Part shown: piece by piece, positions 8,938 to 17,612 of the stretch
How positions within the stretch are numbered: the first letter of the stretch is position 1
Layout of the letters: each line of letters starts with the position of its first letter
Source: Sphingobium sp. AS12
GTDB lineage: Bacteria; Pseudomonadota; Alphaproteobacteria; Sphingomonadales; Sphingomonadaceae
NCBI RefSeq assembly: GCF_019097845.1
Contig: NZ_JAHRGM010000067.1
Span: 236,824-300,823 of the forward strand
Direction of reading: 5' to 3'
DNA: 64,000 nucleotides
Position numbers and translations under genes: made by a program
Notes under the pieces: generated by a model
Database searches by the model: none
What the model was told of the DNA's origin: nothing
Seen by the model: only the letters and a program-made list of their open reading frames with translations

Positions 8938-9402
8938 ATGTTCGCATTTTCACGCATTCTTCTGGCCATGGCTTGCACGATCGCGCTGCCCACGGCATCG
9001 GCCATGGCTGCGCCCCACGCCGATGCGGCACAGGCAAAGGCCATGCTGGAAAAGGCGGTGGCGACGATCAAGACCGCGGGGGCTGCCCCTGCCTTTGCCG
9101 CCTTCAATCGGAAGGACGGGGCGTTCAACACCGGCGAACTTTACGTGTTCGTGTTCGACCTGAACGGCGTCTATGAAGCCTATGGCGCGCATCCTGGCTT
9201 GGTCGGGCGCGATGTCAGCGATCTGACCGATGCGGAGGGCAAGCCCATCGTGCGCGACATGATAGAGATCGCCCGCACCAGCGGGCATGGTAAGATCAAC
9301 TATGTCTGGCTCAACCGGGCGGACAACCGGATCGAACGCAAAATGTCGCTGATCGAACTGGTCGGCGATCACGTCGTGGGCGTCGGCTATTACGCCCCAT
9401 AA
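8938..9402 (+). CDS. Secreted single-Cache-domain protein
   Basis: A 154-residue protein with a clear Sec signal peptide (cleavage likely after AMAAP, near residue 25). It carries one small Cache domain: an alpha-helical start rich in Ala/Lys, then FVFDLNGVYEAYGAHPGLVGRDVSDLTDAEGKP and KINYVWLN. Such domains usually bind small ligands outside the cell; here there is no kinase or chemoreceptor part, so it may be a free periplasmic sensor or binding protein. GAGGAG precedes the ATG at 8938; the in-frame ATG at 8917 lies upstream of that site and was rejected. Confidence 0.75.
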   Translation: MFAFSRILLAMACTIALPTASAMAAPHADAAQAKAMLEKAVATIKTAGAAPAFAAFNRKDGAFNTGELYVFVFDLNGVYEAYGAHPGLVGRDVSDLTDAEGKPIVRDMIEIARTSGHGKINYVWLNRADNRIERKMSLIELVGDHVVGVGYYAP

Positions 9403-9465
9403 GTGGGTATCCGTTCCGGGCGGCCGGGCCAGCGTGTCAAGCTGCCCGGCGCCCATCATGACGGA

Positions 9466-11742
9466 TCAGGGGATGGACACGAAACTGTCCATCACCCGTT
9501 TGCGCCCGGCGGTTTCAAAGTCGATCTCCAGCTTGTTGCCCTCGATTTCCGCGACGGTGCCATAACCGAATTTCTGGTGGAACACGCGCAGCCCCAATGC
9601 CATGTCGCTGCGCCCCTTGTTACCGATCGACACCGCCGACGCGCGTGCCTCGACGATCCGCACGGGTTCCCGGCTGAACTGGCCCGATGATTGCGCCCGC
9701 TGCCAGCCCGGCCCGCGTCCTTCGCCCCGGCCGACATGCGCGAACGGATCATCCCGCTCCGACCAGTTGGCCCGCCACAGCGACGCGCCGCCGCTCATGC
9801 TGCTTTCCGCGTCGACATGCTCCGGCGGCAATTCGCCTACAAAGCGCGAGGGGATGCTGCTGGTCCACTGGCCGTAGATGCGCCGATTCGCCGCGTGCAA
9901 GATCGTACAACGCTTGCGCGCCCGCGTGATCGCGACATAGGCCAGCCGCCGCTCCTCCTCCAGGCTGTTGAGGCCGCCCTCATCCAGCGCCCGCTGCGAC
10001 GGGAAAATCCCTTCTTCCCATCCGACCAGGAAGGTCGAATCAAACTCCAGCCCCTTGGCGGCATGGATCGTCATGATCGTGACCTTGCGCTCTTCCTGCT
10101 GCGCCTCATTGTCCATGACGAGCGAGACATGCTCCAGAAACGCCCCCAGCGTCTCATATTCCTCCATCGCGCGCGCGAGTTCGCCCAGATTCTCCAGCCG
10201 CCCCGCGCTCTCGGTGCTGCGTTCGGCCTGCAACATCGCAGTATAGCCGCTCTCGTCCAATATCTGTCGCGCCAGTTCGGCATGGGGCAGGGTGGTCGCC
10301 CGGTCGCGCCAGCGCGCCAGATCGCCGACAAACGCCCCCAAGGATCGCCGCGCCTGCGGCGTCAACTCGTCAGTGTCCAGAATACGCGCCGCTGCATGGA
10401 CCAGCGGTATGCCCTCCGCCCGCGCCAGCCGGTGCAGCTTCTCGACCGCCTTGTCGCCAAGGCCGCGCTTGGGAACATTGACGATCCGCTCGAACGCCAG
10501 ATCGTCGGCGGGCTGGTTGACCAGCCGCAAATAGGCCAGCGCATCGCGGATTTCCGCCCGCTCATAGAATCGGAAACCGCCGACGATACGGTAGGGCATC
10601 CCGATCTGGATGAAGCGGTCCTCGAACTCGCGGGTCTGGTGCTGCGCCCGCACGAGGATCGCCACCTCGTCCAGCGACCCGCCGTTGCGCTGGATCGCCT
10701 CTATCTCCTCGCCGACTCGCCGCGCTTCCTCCGGCCCGTCCCAAATGCCGATGACGCGCACCTTCTCGCCCACGTCGATGTCGGTCCACAGCGTCTTGCC
10801 CAGCCGATTGCCATTTTCGGCAATCACGCCTGACGCCGCGCCCAAAATATGCGGGGTGGACCGGTAATTCTGTTCCAGCCTGATGATCTTCGCGCCCGGA
10901 AAATCCTTTTCGAACCGCAGGATATTGGCGACTTCCGCCCCGCGCCATGAATAGATGGATTGGTCGTCATCGCCCACGCAGCACAGATTCTTGCGCGTCT
11001 GCGCCAGCAGCCGCAGCCACAGATATTGGCTGCTATTGGTGTCCTGATATTCATCCACCATGATATATTTGAACCGCTGCTGATAGCTTTCCAGCACGTC
11101 GCGATGGCTTTTCAATATCGTCAGAACATGCAGCAGCAAGTCCCCGAAATCGCAGGCATTGACCGCCCGCAACCGCGCCTGATAGGCGGCGTACAGCTTC
11201 TGCCCCTTGCCATTGGCATAGCCTTCGCTCTCACCCGCGCTGATGTCCTGCGGGGTCCAGCCCTTATTCTTCCACTGGTCGATCAGCCCGCCCAGCTGCC
11301 GCGCGGGCCAGCGCTTCTCGTCAATCCCCTCGGCCTGAATCAGCTGCTTCATCAGCCGCAACTGGTCGTCCGTATCAAGGATAGTGAAGTTGGATTGCAG
11401 CCCGACCAGTTCGGCATGGCGCCGCAGCATCTTGGCCGCGATCGCGTGGAACGTACCCAGCCACGGCATACCCTCGACTGCTGGACCGATCATCCGGCTC
11501 ACCCGCTCGCGCATTTCCCGCGCGGCCTTGTTGGTGAAGGTGACGGACAGGATTTCCGAAGGCCAGGCCTGCTGCGTCGCAACCAGATGCGCCAGCCGCG
11601 CCGTCAGCGCCGCCGTCTTGCCCGTTCCGGCCCCCGCCAGCACCAACACCGGCCCCTCGGTCGTCAGCACCGCCTCCCGCTGCGGCGGGTTTAGCCCTTT
11701 GATATAGTCGGGGTCGGACGGGGAAGGGGCTGGAAAGGTCAT
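9466..11742 (-). CDS. uvrD: ATP-dependent DNA helicase UvrD/PcrA
   Basis: A 758-residue superfamily-1A helicase, 3'-5' in the family, used in nucleotide excision and mismatch repair. Motifs in order: LNPPQREAV, Walker A AGAGTGKTAALTARL near residue 40, SVTFTNKAAREMRERV, MVDEYQDTN (Walker B), DDDQSIYSWRGA, LEQNYRST, MTIHAAKGLEFD and YVAITRA. The C-terminus ends in a short basic beta-rich domain (LGLRVFHQKFGYGTV), as in PcrA. The ATG at 11742 has GAGG upstream; a TTG at 11751 is less likely. A monocistronic minus-strand gene. Confidence 0.95.
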   Translation of the reverse strand: MTFPAPSPSDPDYIKGLNPPQREAVLTTEGPVLVLAGAGTGKTAALTARLAHLVATQQAWPSEILSVTFTNKAAREMRERVSRMIGPAVEGMPWLGTFHAIAAKMLRRHAELVGLQSNFTILDTDDQLRLMKQLIQAEGIDEKRWPARQLGGLIDQWKNKGWTPQDISAGESEGYANGKGQKLYAAYQARLRAVNACDFGDLLLHVLTILKSHRDVLESYQQRFKYIMVDEYQDTNSSQYLWLRLLAQTRKNLCCVGDDDQSIYSWRGAEVANILRFEKDFPGAKIIRLEQNYRSTPHILGAASGVIAENGNRLGKTLWTDIDVGEKVRVIGIWDGPEEARRVGEEIEAIQRNGGSLDEVAILVRAQHQTREFEDRFIQIGMPYRIVGGFRFYERAEIRDALAYLRLVNQPADDLAFERIVNVPKRGLGDKAVEKLHRLARAEGIPLVHAAARILDTDELTPQARRSLGAFVGDLARWRDRATTLPHAELARQILDESGYTAMLQAERSTESAGRLENLGELARAMEEYETLGAFLEHVSLVMDNEAQQEERKVTIMTIHAAKGLEFDSTFLVGWEEGIFPSQRALDEGGLNSLEEERRLAYVAITRARKRCTILHAANRRIYGQWTSSIPSRFVGELPPEHVDAESSMSGGASLWRANWSERDDPFAHVGRGEGRGPGWQRAQSSGQFSREPVRIVEARASAVSIGNKGRSDMALGLRVFHQKFGYGTVAEIEGNKLEIDFETAGRKRVMDSFVSIP

Positions 11743-11845
11743 TGGCCTCAACTAGGCATGGGCGGGGGCAGGGGCAAGGCATCAGCCTTGCAGTGACGCG
11801 CCTTCTATGAGAACAAAAGGCGAATCATGCAAGGGAGGACGAATC

Positions 11846-12241
11846 ATGGCGACGGGGAAATGCCAATGCGGGGCGATCCGCTATGAAGTCAGCGGCGATC
11901 CTGCGCACAGCGCCATCTGCCACTGCGCCGATTGCCGCGCCAGTTCGGGCGCGCCGATGGTCGGCTGGGCCTTGTTTCAACAGGATGCTGTGAAGATTGA
12001 CGGCACGCCGGTCGCCTATCAGTCGTCGGAAAATGCGACCCGCCACTTCTGCGGAACCTGCGGCACCGGATTATTCTATACCAACCCGGTCATCTTCCCC
12101 GGCGGCATCGACATTCAGACGGCAACGCTGGACGATCAGTCCGCCTTCCCGCCCCAGGCGCATATTCAGCTGGCCGAAGCCCCACCATGGGCCGTGACCG
12201 CCAACGACCTGCCAAAATTTGATCGCTACCCCGGCGAATAA
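11846..12241 (+). CDS. GFA-family (glutathione-dependent formaldehyde-activating enzyme-like) protein
   Basis: A 131-residue zinc protein of the GFA/Mss4-like fold. Metal-binding cysteines are visible in GKCQCGAIRYEV, ICHCADCRASSG and HFCGTCGTGLFY. Some family members bind glutathione in formaldehyde metabolism, but most have no proven reaction and no formaldehyde genes lie nearby. GGGAGG lies 6-10 bp before the ATG at 11846. Confidence 0.88.
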   Translation: MATGKCQCGAIRYEVSGDPAHSAICHCADCRASSGAPMVGWALFQQDAVKIDGTPVAYQSSENATRHFCGTCGTGLFYTNPVIFPGGIDIQTATLDDQSAFPPQAHIQLAEAPPWAVTANDLPKFDRYPGE

Positions 12242-12631
12242 GGGCGATCGCAAAATTCTCTCCCTGTGGACAAGGCTATCGCATATGAAACTACCCCGTC
12301 CTTGATCGTCATCCTGAACTTGTTTCAGGATCCATTTCTCGTCACGAGCGGTGGCTTGTTGGGCACGATGGATGCTGAAACAGAGTTCAGCATGACGAGG
12401 TAAAGGGCGGAACTTTCCGAATGCCATAGCCCTGCCCCTGTTGGGGGGAGTGGCTAGCCGCAGGCCACACGAAGGGAAGTCGTCCTCTCGATGACAGCAC
12501 ACGCCCTTCCTTTCATGGTGCATCCGCCACGGTTCATCGCCGCTGCCGGAACGGACACGTCACGACTCCGGTTCTTCGCTCACCGCTCCCGCACAACGGG
12601 GCCGTGAGAAAAGAAGGAAAGGATATTCCCC
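12242..12631. other. 390-bp intergenic region with a stem-loop repeat
   Basis: Between the GFA gene and the Pro-rich secreted protein I see no credible gene. The minus-strand open frame across it overlaps the repeat and has no family features. It holds the inverted repeat at 12307-12397 and a purine-rich ribosome-binding segment just before 12632. Confidence 0.6.
12307..12397. repeat. Sphingomonad-type inverted repeat
   Basis: Left arm 12307-12333 (core CATCCTGAACTTGTTTCAGG) and right arm 12369-12397 (core CTGAAACAGAGTTCAGCATG) are near-complementary around a 35-bp centre. The motif resembles dispersed intergenic repeats in sphingomonad genomes and differs in core from the pair at 5911-5999. 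Confidence 0.7.
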
Positions 12632-13066
12632 ATGAAATCCATCATGTTGGCCAGTGCTGCAATGCTCAGTTTCACCACCGCCATCACAGGCGTTGCCGTT
12701 GCGCAGGAGACCCCGGCCCCGATGAGCCAGCCGCCTGCTGGCGACATGGCCCCGCCCGCTGATCCCGCCGCGCCGCCACCGCCTGCCGATCCAGCTATGA
12801 CGCCACCTGCGGACCCGGCCACTGCGGCTGATCCCAATGCAGGCCAGCCTACCGGTGCCGTTCCTGCCGATCCCGGCATGGCTCCAGCGCCCGCAGGCGT
12901 CCCGAATGATCCAGCCGCTCCGGTCGGATCATCCTCCAACCCCGTCACCGTCGGAGGCAACATGACCCCGCCACCGGCCGAGGCCAAGGACTATCCTGTC
13001 TGCTCGAAAACCGTGCAGGATAGCTGCATCAATCCGAGCGAGGCGCGCAAGGCGCGTCGTCGCTAA
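12632..13066 (+). CDS. Secreted Pro/Ala/Asp-rich protein
   Basis: A 144-residue protein with a Sec signal peptide (cleavage likely after GVAVAQ near residue 25). A low-complexity region with repeated PPADPA/PADP units follows to about residue 115, and a short conserved-looking tail carries two cysteines (DYPVCSKTVQDSCINP) and a basic end RKARRR. The two cysteines could form a disulfide. No known domain recognised. AAGGAAAGG precedes the start. Its 3' end overlaps the convergent Rrf2-type gene by 38 bp. Confidence 0.7.
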   Translation: MKSIMLASAAMLSFTTAITGVAVAQETPAPMSQPPAGDMAPPADPAAPPPPADPAMTPPADPATAADPNAGQPTGAVPADPGMAPAPAGVPNDPAAPVGSSSNPVTVGGNMTPPPAEAKDYPVCSKTVQDSCINPSEARKARRR

Positions 13067-13502
13067 CTGAGGACTCCGGGCCGGGCAGGGCAGCGATGAT
13101 CGCCGCCAGCCCGGCCTGGTCGCGAGTCGCATCGCTCAGGCTGTGCCGGTCCAGCACCGCCAGAAAAGCCGCCGCCGCCTGTGCCAATATGCCGGCCAGT
13201 CCGCAGGACGGACGGATCGCGCAGGCCCCGCAATCGGCCATCCTCATGTCCGGCTCGCTATGTCGGACCACCGCGCCGATGCTGATCTCCTGCGGTTCGC
13301 GCGCCAGCGTAAAGCCGCCTCCGCGCCCGCGCTGGGTCGCAATGAAGCCGCCCTGCGCCAGGCCATGCACCACCTTCATCAGATGATTGCGCGACAGCCC
13401 ATAGGCATCGGCAATCTGCGGGATCGTCGCGCGCCCCTTTGGTGCTGCTGCCAGATGGATCAGCACGCGCAGCGCATAGTCAGTGTGGCGGGTCAATTGC
13501 AT
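13029..13502 (-). CDS. Rrf2-family regulator, NsrR-like
   Basis: A 157-residue transcription factor. The N-terminal winged helix is typical of the Rrf2 family (MQLTRHTDYALRVLIHLA; LSRNHLMKVVHGLAQGGFI; RGRGGGFTLAR). Three cysteines in DCGACAIRPSC match the iron-sulfur-ligating spacing of NsrR and IscR; the context favours NsrR, a nitric-oxide sensor. It is divergent from a single-domain globin, with an NsrR-like palindrome between the two. I chose the ATG at 13502 (MQLTRHTDY). Its 3' end overlaps the convergent secreted-protein gene by 38 bp. Confidence 0.85.
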   Translation of the reverse strand: MQLTRHTDYALRVLIHLAAAPKGRATIPQIADAYGLSRNHLMKVVHGLAQGGFIATQRGRGGGFTLAREPQEISIGAVVRHSEPDMRMADCGACAIRPSCGLAGILAQAAAAFLAVLDRHSLSDATRDQAGLAAIIAALPGPESSVSDDAPCAPRSD

Positions 13503-13553
13503 GGGCTTGTCCGTTAACGGCGCTACAGGCAGCAAAAAACATATATTCTATTT

Positions 13554-13585
13554 ACATCTTAAAAGATGCAAATTAAATACTGCTT
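13554..13585. promoter_or_regulatory. Predicted NsrR-type operator
   Basis: The half-sites AAGATGCAAATT (13563-13574) and AAATACTGCTT (13575-13585) approximate the NsrR consensus AAGATGYATTT with its inverted half. An adjacent ACATCTT (13554-13560) gives a second inverted match to AAGATG. The site lies between the divergent regulator and globin genes, 26-57 bp before the globin ATG. Confidence 0.5.
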
Positions 13586-13610
13586 ATCGAGTCCATCGAA
13601 AGGCGTACAT

Positions 13611-14054
13611 ATGTCCAGCTCACTGTCGGCTTCCACCATCGCAATCGTGAAATCGACCGGCCCAGCCCTGCGCAAGCACGGCGTCGCCATCACCACCGCC
13701 ATGTACGCCAGACTGTTTCAGGACGCCGAAGTGAAGGCGATGTTCGATCAGGCTGCCCAGGCCAGCGGCGAACAGCCCAAGCGCCTGGCCGCCGCGATTC
13801 TGGGCTATGCGGAGAATATCGACAAGCTCGGCGCGCTCGACGGCGCGGTCGCCCGCATGGTCGCACGCCATGTCGAAACCGGGGTGAAGCCGGAACATTA
13901 TCCCAAGGTCGCCGCCGCCCTGCTCCCCGCCATCCGCGAGATATTGGGCGAAGAGGTCGCGACCGACGCGGTGCTGGACGCCTGGGCGGAGGCTTACACC
14001 TTCCTCGCCAACATCCTGATCGCGAAGGAGATGGCGGCCTACGAAGCCGCCTGA
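13611..14054 (+). CDS. Single-domain globin (flavohemoglobin-type globin without reductase)
   Basis: A 147-residue heme protein matching only the globin part of flavohemoglobins. It has ALRKHGVAITTAMYARLF, then a proximal-His segment ARHVETGVKPEHYPKV resembling the KHASLNIKPEHY of flavohemoglobins, and a C-terminal helix ending AKEMAAYEAA. The FAD/NAD domain is absent and no separate reductase is adjacent. The likely role is NO binding or detoxification. AAAGG lies upstream of the ATG at 13611. Its stop overlaps the convergent rsmD by 16 bp. Confidence 0.85.
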   Translation: MSSSLSASTIAIVKSTGPALRKHGVAITTAMYARLFQDAEVKAMFDQAAQASGEQPKRLAAAILGYAENIDKLGALDGAVARMVARHVETGVKPEHYPKVAAALLPAIREILGEEVATDAVLDAWAEAYTFLANILIAKEMAAYEAA

Positions 14055-14590
14055 TCCACCGCCCGCAACAAGGTGATCCGCGCTTTGCCAGCGTCGCGCA
14101 CGGCGTCGATCGCAAAGCCCTTCACCTCGACATCCTCGCGCCGGTCGGTCTCTATGCTGATCCAGGTCGCAGGCCCGGTCCAGCCCAGCCGCCCCAGCTT
14201 GTCGAGCGCGACCTGCCCAGCCCCCGTGCCATAGGGCGGGTCCATGAAAATGAGGTCCAATGGCTTGGGCGCGGACCCCAGCGATAGCACGCTCGACGCC
14301 CGGATATCGGGCTTGATGCCCAGTCGCTCTGCATTCGCCCGGATCGAATCGATAGCCAGCTTGTCCTGCTCCACAAACAGGCAGGTCGCCGCACCCCGCG
14401 ACAGCGCCTCAAACCCCAACGCCCCGGACCCGGCAAAGAAGTCGCCCACGGCCAGTCCCTCGAACGATCCGATCCGGCTGACCAGCATCGAAAACAGCGT
14501 CTCGCGGGTCCGGTCGGCGGTCGGTCGGGTCGCGTCACCCTTCGGCGCGGTCAGCGGGCGACCGCGCCATTGGCCCGATATGATCCTCAT
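14039..14590 (-). CDS. rsmD: 16S rRNA (guanine(966)-N2)-methyltransferase RsmD
   Basis: A 183-residue SAM-dependent methyltransferase for 16S rRNA. It starts MRIISGQWRGRPL, has the SAM-binding motif DFFAGSGALGFEALSRGA near residue 50 and the catalytic DPPY in FMDPPYGTGAG near residue 115. The TRPTADRTRETLF segment is diagnostic for RsmD. Its ATG overlaps the stop of the upstream pseudouridine synthase by 4 bp, so the two are likely translationally coupled. The 3' end overlaps the globin gene. Confidence 0.93.
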   Translation of the reverse strand: MRIISGQWRGRPLTAPKGDATRPTADRTRETLFSMLVSRIGSFEGLAVGDFFAGSGALGFEALSRGAATCLFVEQDKLAIDSIRANAERLGIKPDIRASSVLSLGSAPKPLDLIFMDPPYGTGAGQVALDKLGRLGWTGPATWISIETDRREDVEVKGFAIDAVRDAGKARITLLRAVDQAAS

Positions 14591-15600
14591 TTGCTGTCCT
14601 TCAGGCTGGCCTTGAACTGGACCAGGTCATGCTGGCGTATTTCCTCGACCGCGCCGGGCGGCAGATCGCCCAGCAGGAACGGACCATAGCTGGTGCGGAT
14701 CAGCCGGTTGACCTGCAACCCCAGATGTTCCAGCACCCGCCGCACTTCGCGGTTCTTGCCCTCGGTCAGCGTCATCTCGATCCACTGGTTGCGCCCGGTG
14801 CGCCGCTCCAGATTGGCCTCGATCGGGCCATAGCGGACGCCCTCAATCTCGATCCCGTCGAACAGATCCTCCAGCTGCTGCTGGCTCACCTCCCCAAAGG
14901 CGCGCGCCCGGTAAGTGCGCGGCACCCCGGATGAGGGCAATTCCATCTGCCGTTTGAACCCGCCATCGGTGGTCAGCAGCAACAGCCCTTCGGTCGTCAT
15001 GTCCAGCCGCCCGATCGGCATCACCCGCGGCAGGTCAGCGGGCAGCTTGTCATAGATGGTCGGCCGCCCGGCGGGATCGCGCTCGGTCGTCAGGAAGCCG
15101 GAAGGCTTGTGGAACAGGAACAGCCGGGCAGGGGGCGGCGCGGCAATCGCCACGCCATCCACCGCCACGCCATAGAGCGAGGCCAGCAAGGTCGCAGGCG
15201 TCTCGACCGCCACGCCATTCAGCGTCACGCGCCCTTCCTCGATCATCCGCTCGACCTCGCGGCGGGACGCCACCCCGGCCCGCGCCAGCAGCTTGGCGAT
15301 ACGCTGCGGCTCACCCTTGCCATCGCTGGTCGCAGCGGCGCGGGCGGGATGCGGGTTGGCGGGCGTCTTGACCCCGACACCCGGCTTCTTGAAACCGGGC
15401 TTGCGACCCCATGGCTTGGCGCTGGCGGCGGGACCGGCCTTGGCTTCGCCCGGCTTGCCAAAGCGCGGCTTGCCATCAGGCGTCCGACCCGGCCCGCCAA
15501 CACCGGGTCCAGAGGGGCGTTTGGGGCCGCCGGGGCCAGCCCTGCGGGGCGGTCCAGATTTTTTCGGCGGTTCCAAGGGCGGATTCCTTTTCGTGGGCAC
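14587..15600 (-). CDS. 23S rRNA pseudouridine synthase (RluB/RluE/RluF type)
   Basis: A 337-residue RNA-modifying enzyme. Residues 1-90 are a Pro/Gly/Lys-rich disordered extension, followed by an S4 RNA-binding domain (QRIAKLLARAGVASRREVER) and a pseudouridine synthase domain with the catalytic Asp in PIGRLDMTTEGLLLL. The end (MTLTEGKNREVRRVLEHLGL) is typical of the RluB subgroup. The start is uncertain: I use a GTG at 15600 with GGAAGGG upstream, because the longer reading would extend into the divergent receiver gene. The stop overlaps rsmD by 4 bp. Confidence 0.88.
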   Translation of the reverse strand: MPTKRNPPLEPPKKSGPPRRAGPGGPKRPSGPGVGGPGRTPDGKPRFGKPGEAKAGPAASAKPWGRKPGFKKPGVGVKTPANPHPARAAATSDGKGEPQRIAKLLARAGVASRREVERMIEEGRVTLNGVAVETPATLLASLYGVAVDGVAIAAPPPARLFLFHKPSGFLTTERDPAGRPTIYDKLPADLPRVMPIGRLDMTTEGLLLLTTDGGFKRQMELPSSGVPRTYRARAFGEVSQQQLEDLFDGIEIEGVRYGPIEANLERRTGRNQWIEMTLTEGKNREVRRVLEHLGLQVNRLIRTSYGPFLLGDLPPGAVEEIRQHDLVQFKASLKDSK

Positions 15601-15751
15601 TGGCCCTTCCCATATGACAGGAAAGCCAGCAACAGGCTGAACGGTGCCGTCCCGGCGCTTGGATGAGGGCGGTGTGGCATCCGCCCCGCAACCCGGCGCG
15701 GGGGCGCGGCGTTTGATCGGTGGGCATGGCGGAAACAGGGCGGATCGGCAA

Positions 15752-16210
15752 ATGTTTTTCGGGTTGGTGAAGGGCGAAGGCGCGCGCACCGGACGTCGCA
15801 AGGCGATCCGCACCGTGCTGGTGGTGGAGGATGAACCCCTCGTCGCCTTCGACAATGAACATGCGCTTGAACAGGCCGGCTATCGTATCGCCGCGACTGT
15901 CGATGATTACAGCCACGCTATCGCTGTCATCGACGGTGGCGGGGTCGATCTGGTGATCGCCGACGTGAGCCTGAAGGGCGACCGCAGCGGCATCGACGTC
16001 GCCCGCCATGCCGCGACTAGGGAACTGCCGGTTCTGTTCGTCACCGGCGCCTGCCCGATCGACGCCCGCGCGCTGGCATATGGCTGCCTCGCCAAACCCT
16101 ATGCCCCGCGCGATCTGGTCGCGGCGATCGGCGTCATCGACGCACTGCTGCGCGGTGCCCGCCGCCCGCGCCTGCCCGTCGGCCTCACCCTGTTCGACCG
16201 GACTGATTGA
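15752..16210 (+). CDS. Receiver-only response regulator
   Basis: A 152-residue protein with one CheY-like receiver domain (about residues 20-135) and no output domain. The acidic pair is in VLVVEDEPLVAF, the phosphoacceptor Asp is in LVIADVSLKG, the switch Thr in LFVTGA and the conserved Lys in LAKPYAP. It would act by protein-protein contact in a phosphorelay. No kinase is adjacent, so the partner is elsewhere. The ATG at 15752 lacks a strong ribosome-binding site. Confidence 0.85.
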   Translation: MFFGLVKGEGARTGRRKAIRTVLVVEDEPLVAFDNEHALEQAGYRIAATVDDYSHAIAVIDGGGVDLVIADVSLKGDRSGIDVARHAATRELPVLFVTGACPIDARALAYGCLAKPYAPRDLVAAIGVIDALLRGARRPRLPVGLTLFDRTD

Positions 16211-16286
16211 TCCCACAAGGCTTGCCAGCACCGCGTCAGGCCATATGGTGGCGGGCAACAGACGCCTTCGGGGGACGCGCACCATC

Positions 16287-17612
16287 ATGACCGACGCCAC
16301 AACCGGCACGAACAGCTGGCTTAATGCGGTAAAGCCCTACACCCAGAAAGCCCCGCTGGCGGCGTTATTTTTGGGCATTTCATCAGGCTTTCCTTTCGCC
16401 ATGATTGGCGCAAATTTGGCGTCCCGGCTGGCACAGGATGGCATCGACAAGAAAAGCGTAACTGCGTTCAGTTTAGTACTTCTCGCCTATAATTTCAAAT
16501 GGCTGTGGGCTTGGGTTATAGAGGGCGTCCGGCTGCCGGTATTGTACAGAATAGGGCAGCGCGTTTCGTGGATGCTTGTGGTTGGCGTGCTGGTGATGGC
16601 GGCGGTCGTCAATTTGGCCTTCGTTCAGCCGTCTGCCGACATTATGCAGACTGTTCAGGCCGCGATCCTTTTGGGCATTGCTGGTGCTACCTTCGACATC
16701 ATTATTGATGCTTACCGCATCGAGATATTGAAACCAGAGCAACTGGGCATTGGTGCAGGCATGTCGCAATATGGCTGGCGGATTGGGGCTGCCTCCGCTG
16801 GTGCGCTCGGCCTAGTCATCGCTCAGCATTGGAGTTGGACCGCAGCTTATATTGTTTGTGCGCTTTTCGCATTGCCTGCGATGTTGGCTGCAGTGATCGT
16901 GGGCGAACCGGAACGGCACCGGCAAATTACGGGGCGCAAGAGTGGCAGCGAACTTCTTCAGGCGATCATTGGGCCGTTCGTCGATTTCTTCAAGCGCAAA
17001 GGTGCTTGGCTGGTGCTGCTTTTCATCGTCGTTCACAAGATTGGCGATACACTGGCCAACCTCACCTTCCGCCTGTTGTTTAATGACCTTGGTTACACCA
17101 ACGACGAAATTGCCCTATATGATGTTGGCGTTGGTTTCTGGGCGTTGCTTGCCGGTATTTTCGTCGGAGGAATCCTTTATGCCCGCCTTGGGCTGAAACG
17201 CTCCGTGCTTATCAGTCTGATCTTGATGGCGGTGTCCAATGTCAGCTTTGCCGGATTAGCTGCCGTCGGAAAGAGCAACCTAGGTATGGCGAACGCCATT
17301 GGCTTTGAAAATTTTGCGAGCGGCATCGGCGGCGTTGCTGTGGTCGCTTACTTCTCCGCCCTCTGCAATCTGCGCTTCACCGCCGCCCAATATGCCATGA
17401 TCTCCGCCGCCGCCAGCATCGTTGGTCGTTTTCTGACCGGGACGACGGCAGGCGGGCTGATCGAGAAATTCGGCTATGTTGATTTCTATTTGCTCACCAC
17501 GGCGGCGGCAGTGCCGGGCATCATCCTGTTCTGGCTGATGATGCGCGCTGGCCTGATCGACGCCAGCGTCGGCAGCGCCGCGACCGATCCGGGCGATCAC
17601 CCCTCGCCATAA
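16287..17612 (+). CDS. AmpG-like MFS permease (muropeptide transporter type)
   Basis: A 441-residue inner-membrane transporter of about twelve helices. The start KPYTQKAPLAALFLGISSGFPF and segments such as YNFKWLWAWVIEGVRLP, DIIIDAYRIEILKPEQLG and VVAYFSALCNLRFTAAQYAMISA match AmpG, which imports anhydro-muropeptides for peptidoglycan recycling. The ATG at 16287 follows a GGGGGA site. No beta-lactamase or recycling genes are next to it, so the substrate rests on family alone. Its 3' end overlaps the convergent DUF6628-like gene by 16 bp. Confidence 0.85.
   Translation: MTDATTGTNSWLNAVKPYTQKAPLAALFLGISSGFPFAMIGANLASRLAQDGIDKKSVTAFSLVLLAYNFKWLWAWVIEGVRLPVLYRIGQRVSWMLVVGVLVMAAVVNLAFVQPSADIMQTVQAAILLGIAGATFDIIIDAYRIEILKPEQLGIGAGMSQYGWRIGAASAGALGLVIAQHWSWTAAYIVCALFALPAMLAAVIVGEPERHRQITGRKSGSELLQAIIGPFVDFFKRKGAWLVLLFIVVHKIGDTLANLTFRLLFNDLGYTNDEIALYDVGVGFWALLAGIFVGGILYARLGLKRSVLISLILMAVSNVSFAGLAAVGKSNLGMANAIGFENFASGIGGVAVVAYFSALCNLRFTAAQYAMISAAASIVGRFLTGTTAGGLIEKFGYVDFYLLTTAAAVPGIILFWLMMRAGLIDASVGSAATDPGDHPSP

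Noticed and set aside
12071..12523. 150-codon minus-strand frame over the GFA gene end and repeat
   Set aside because: It runs through a dispersed inverted repeat and antisense GFA sequence, without a plausible start or domain.
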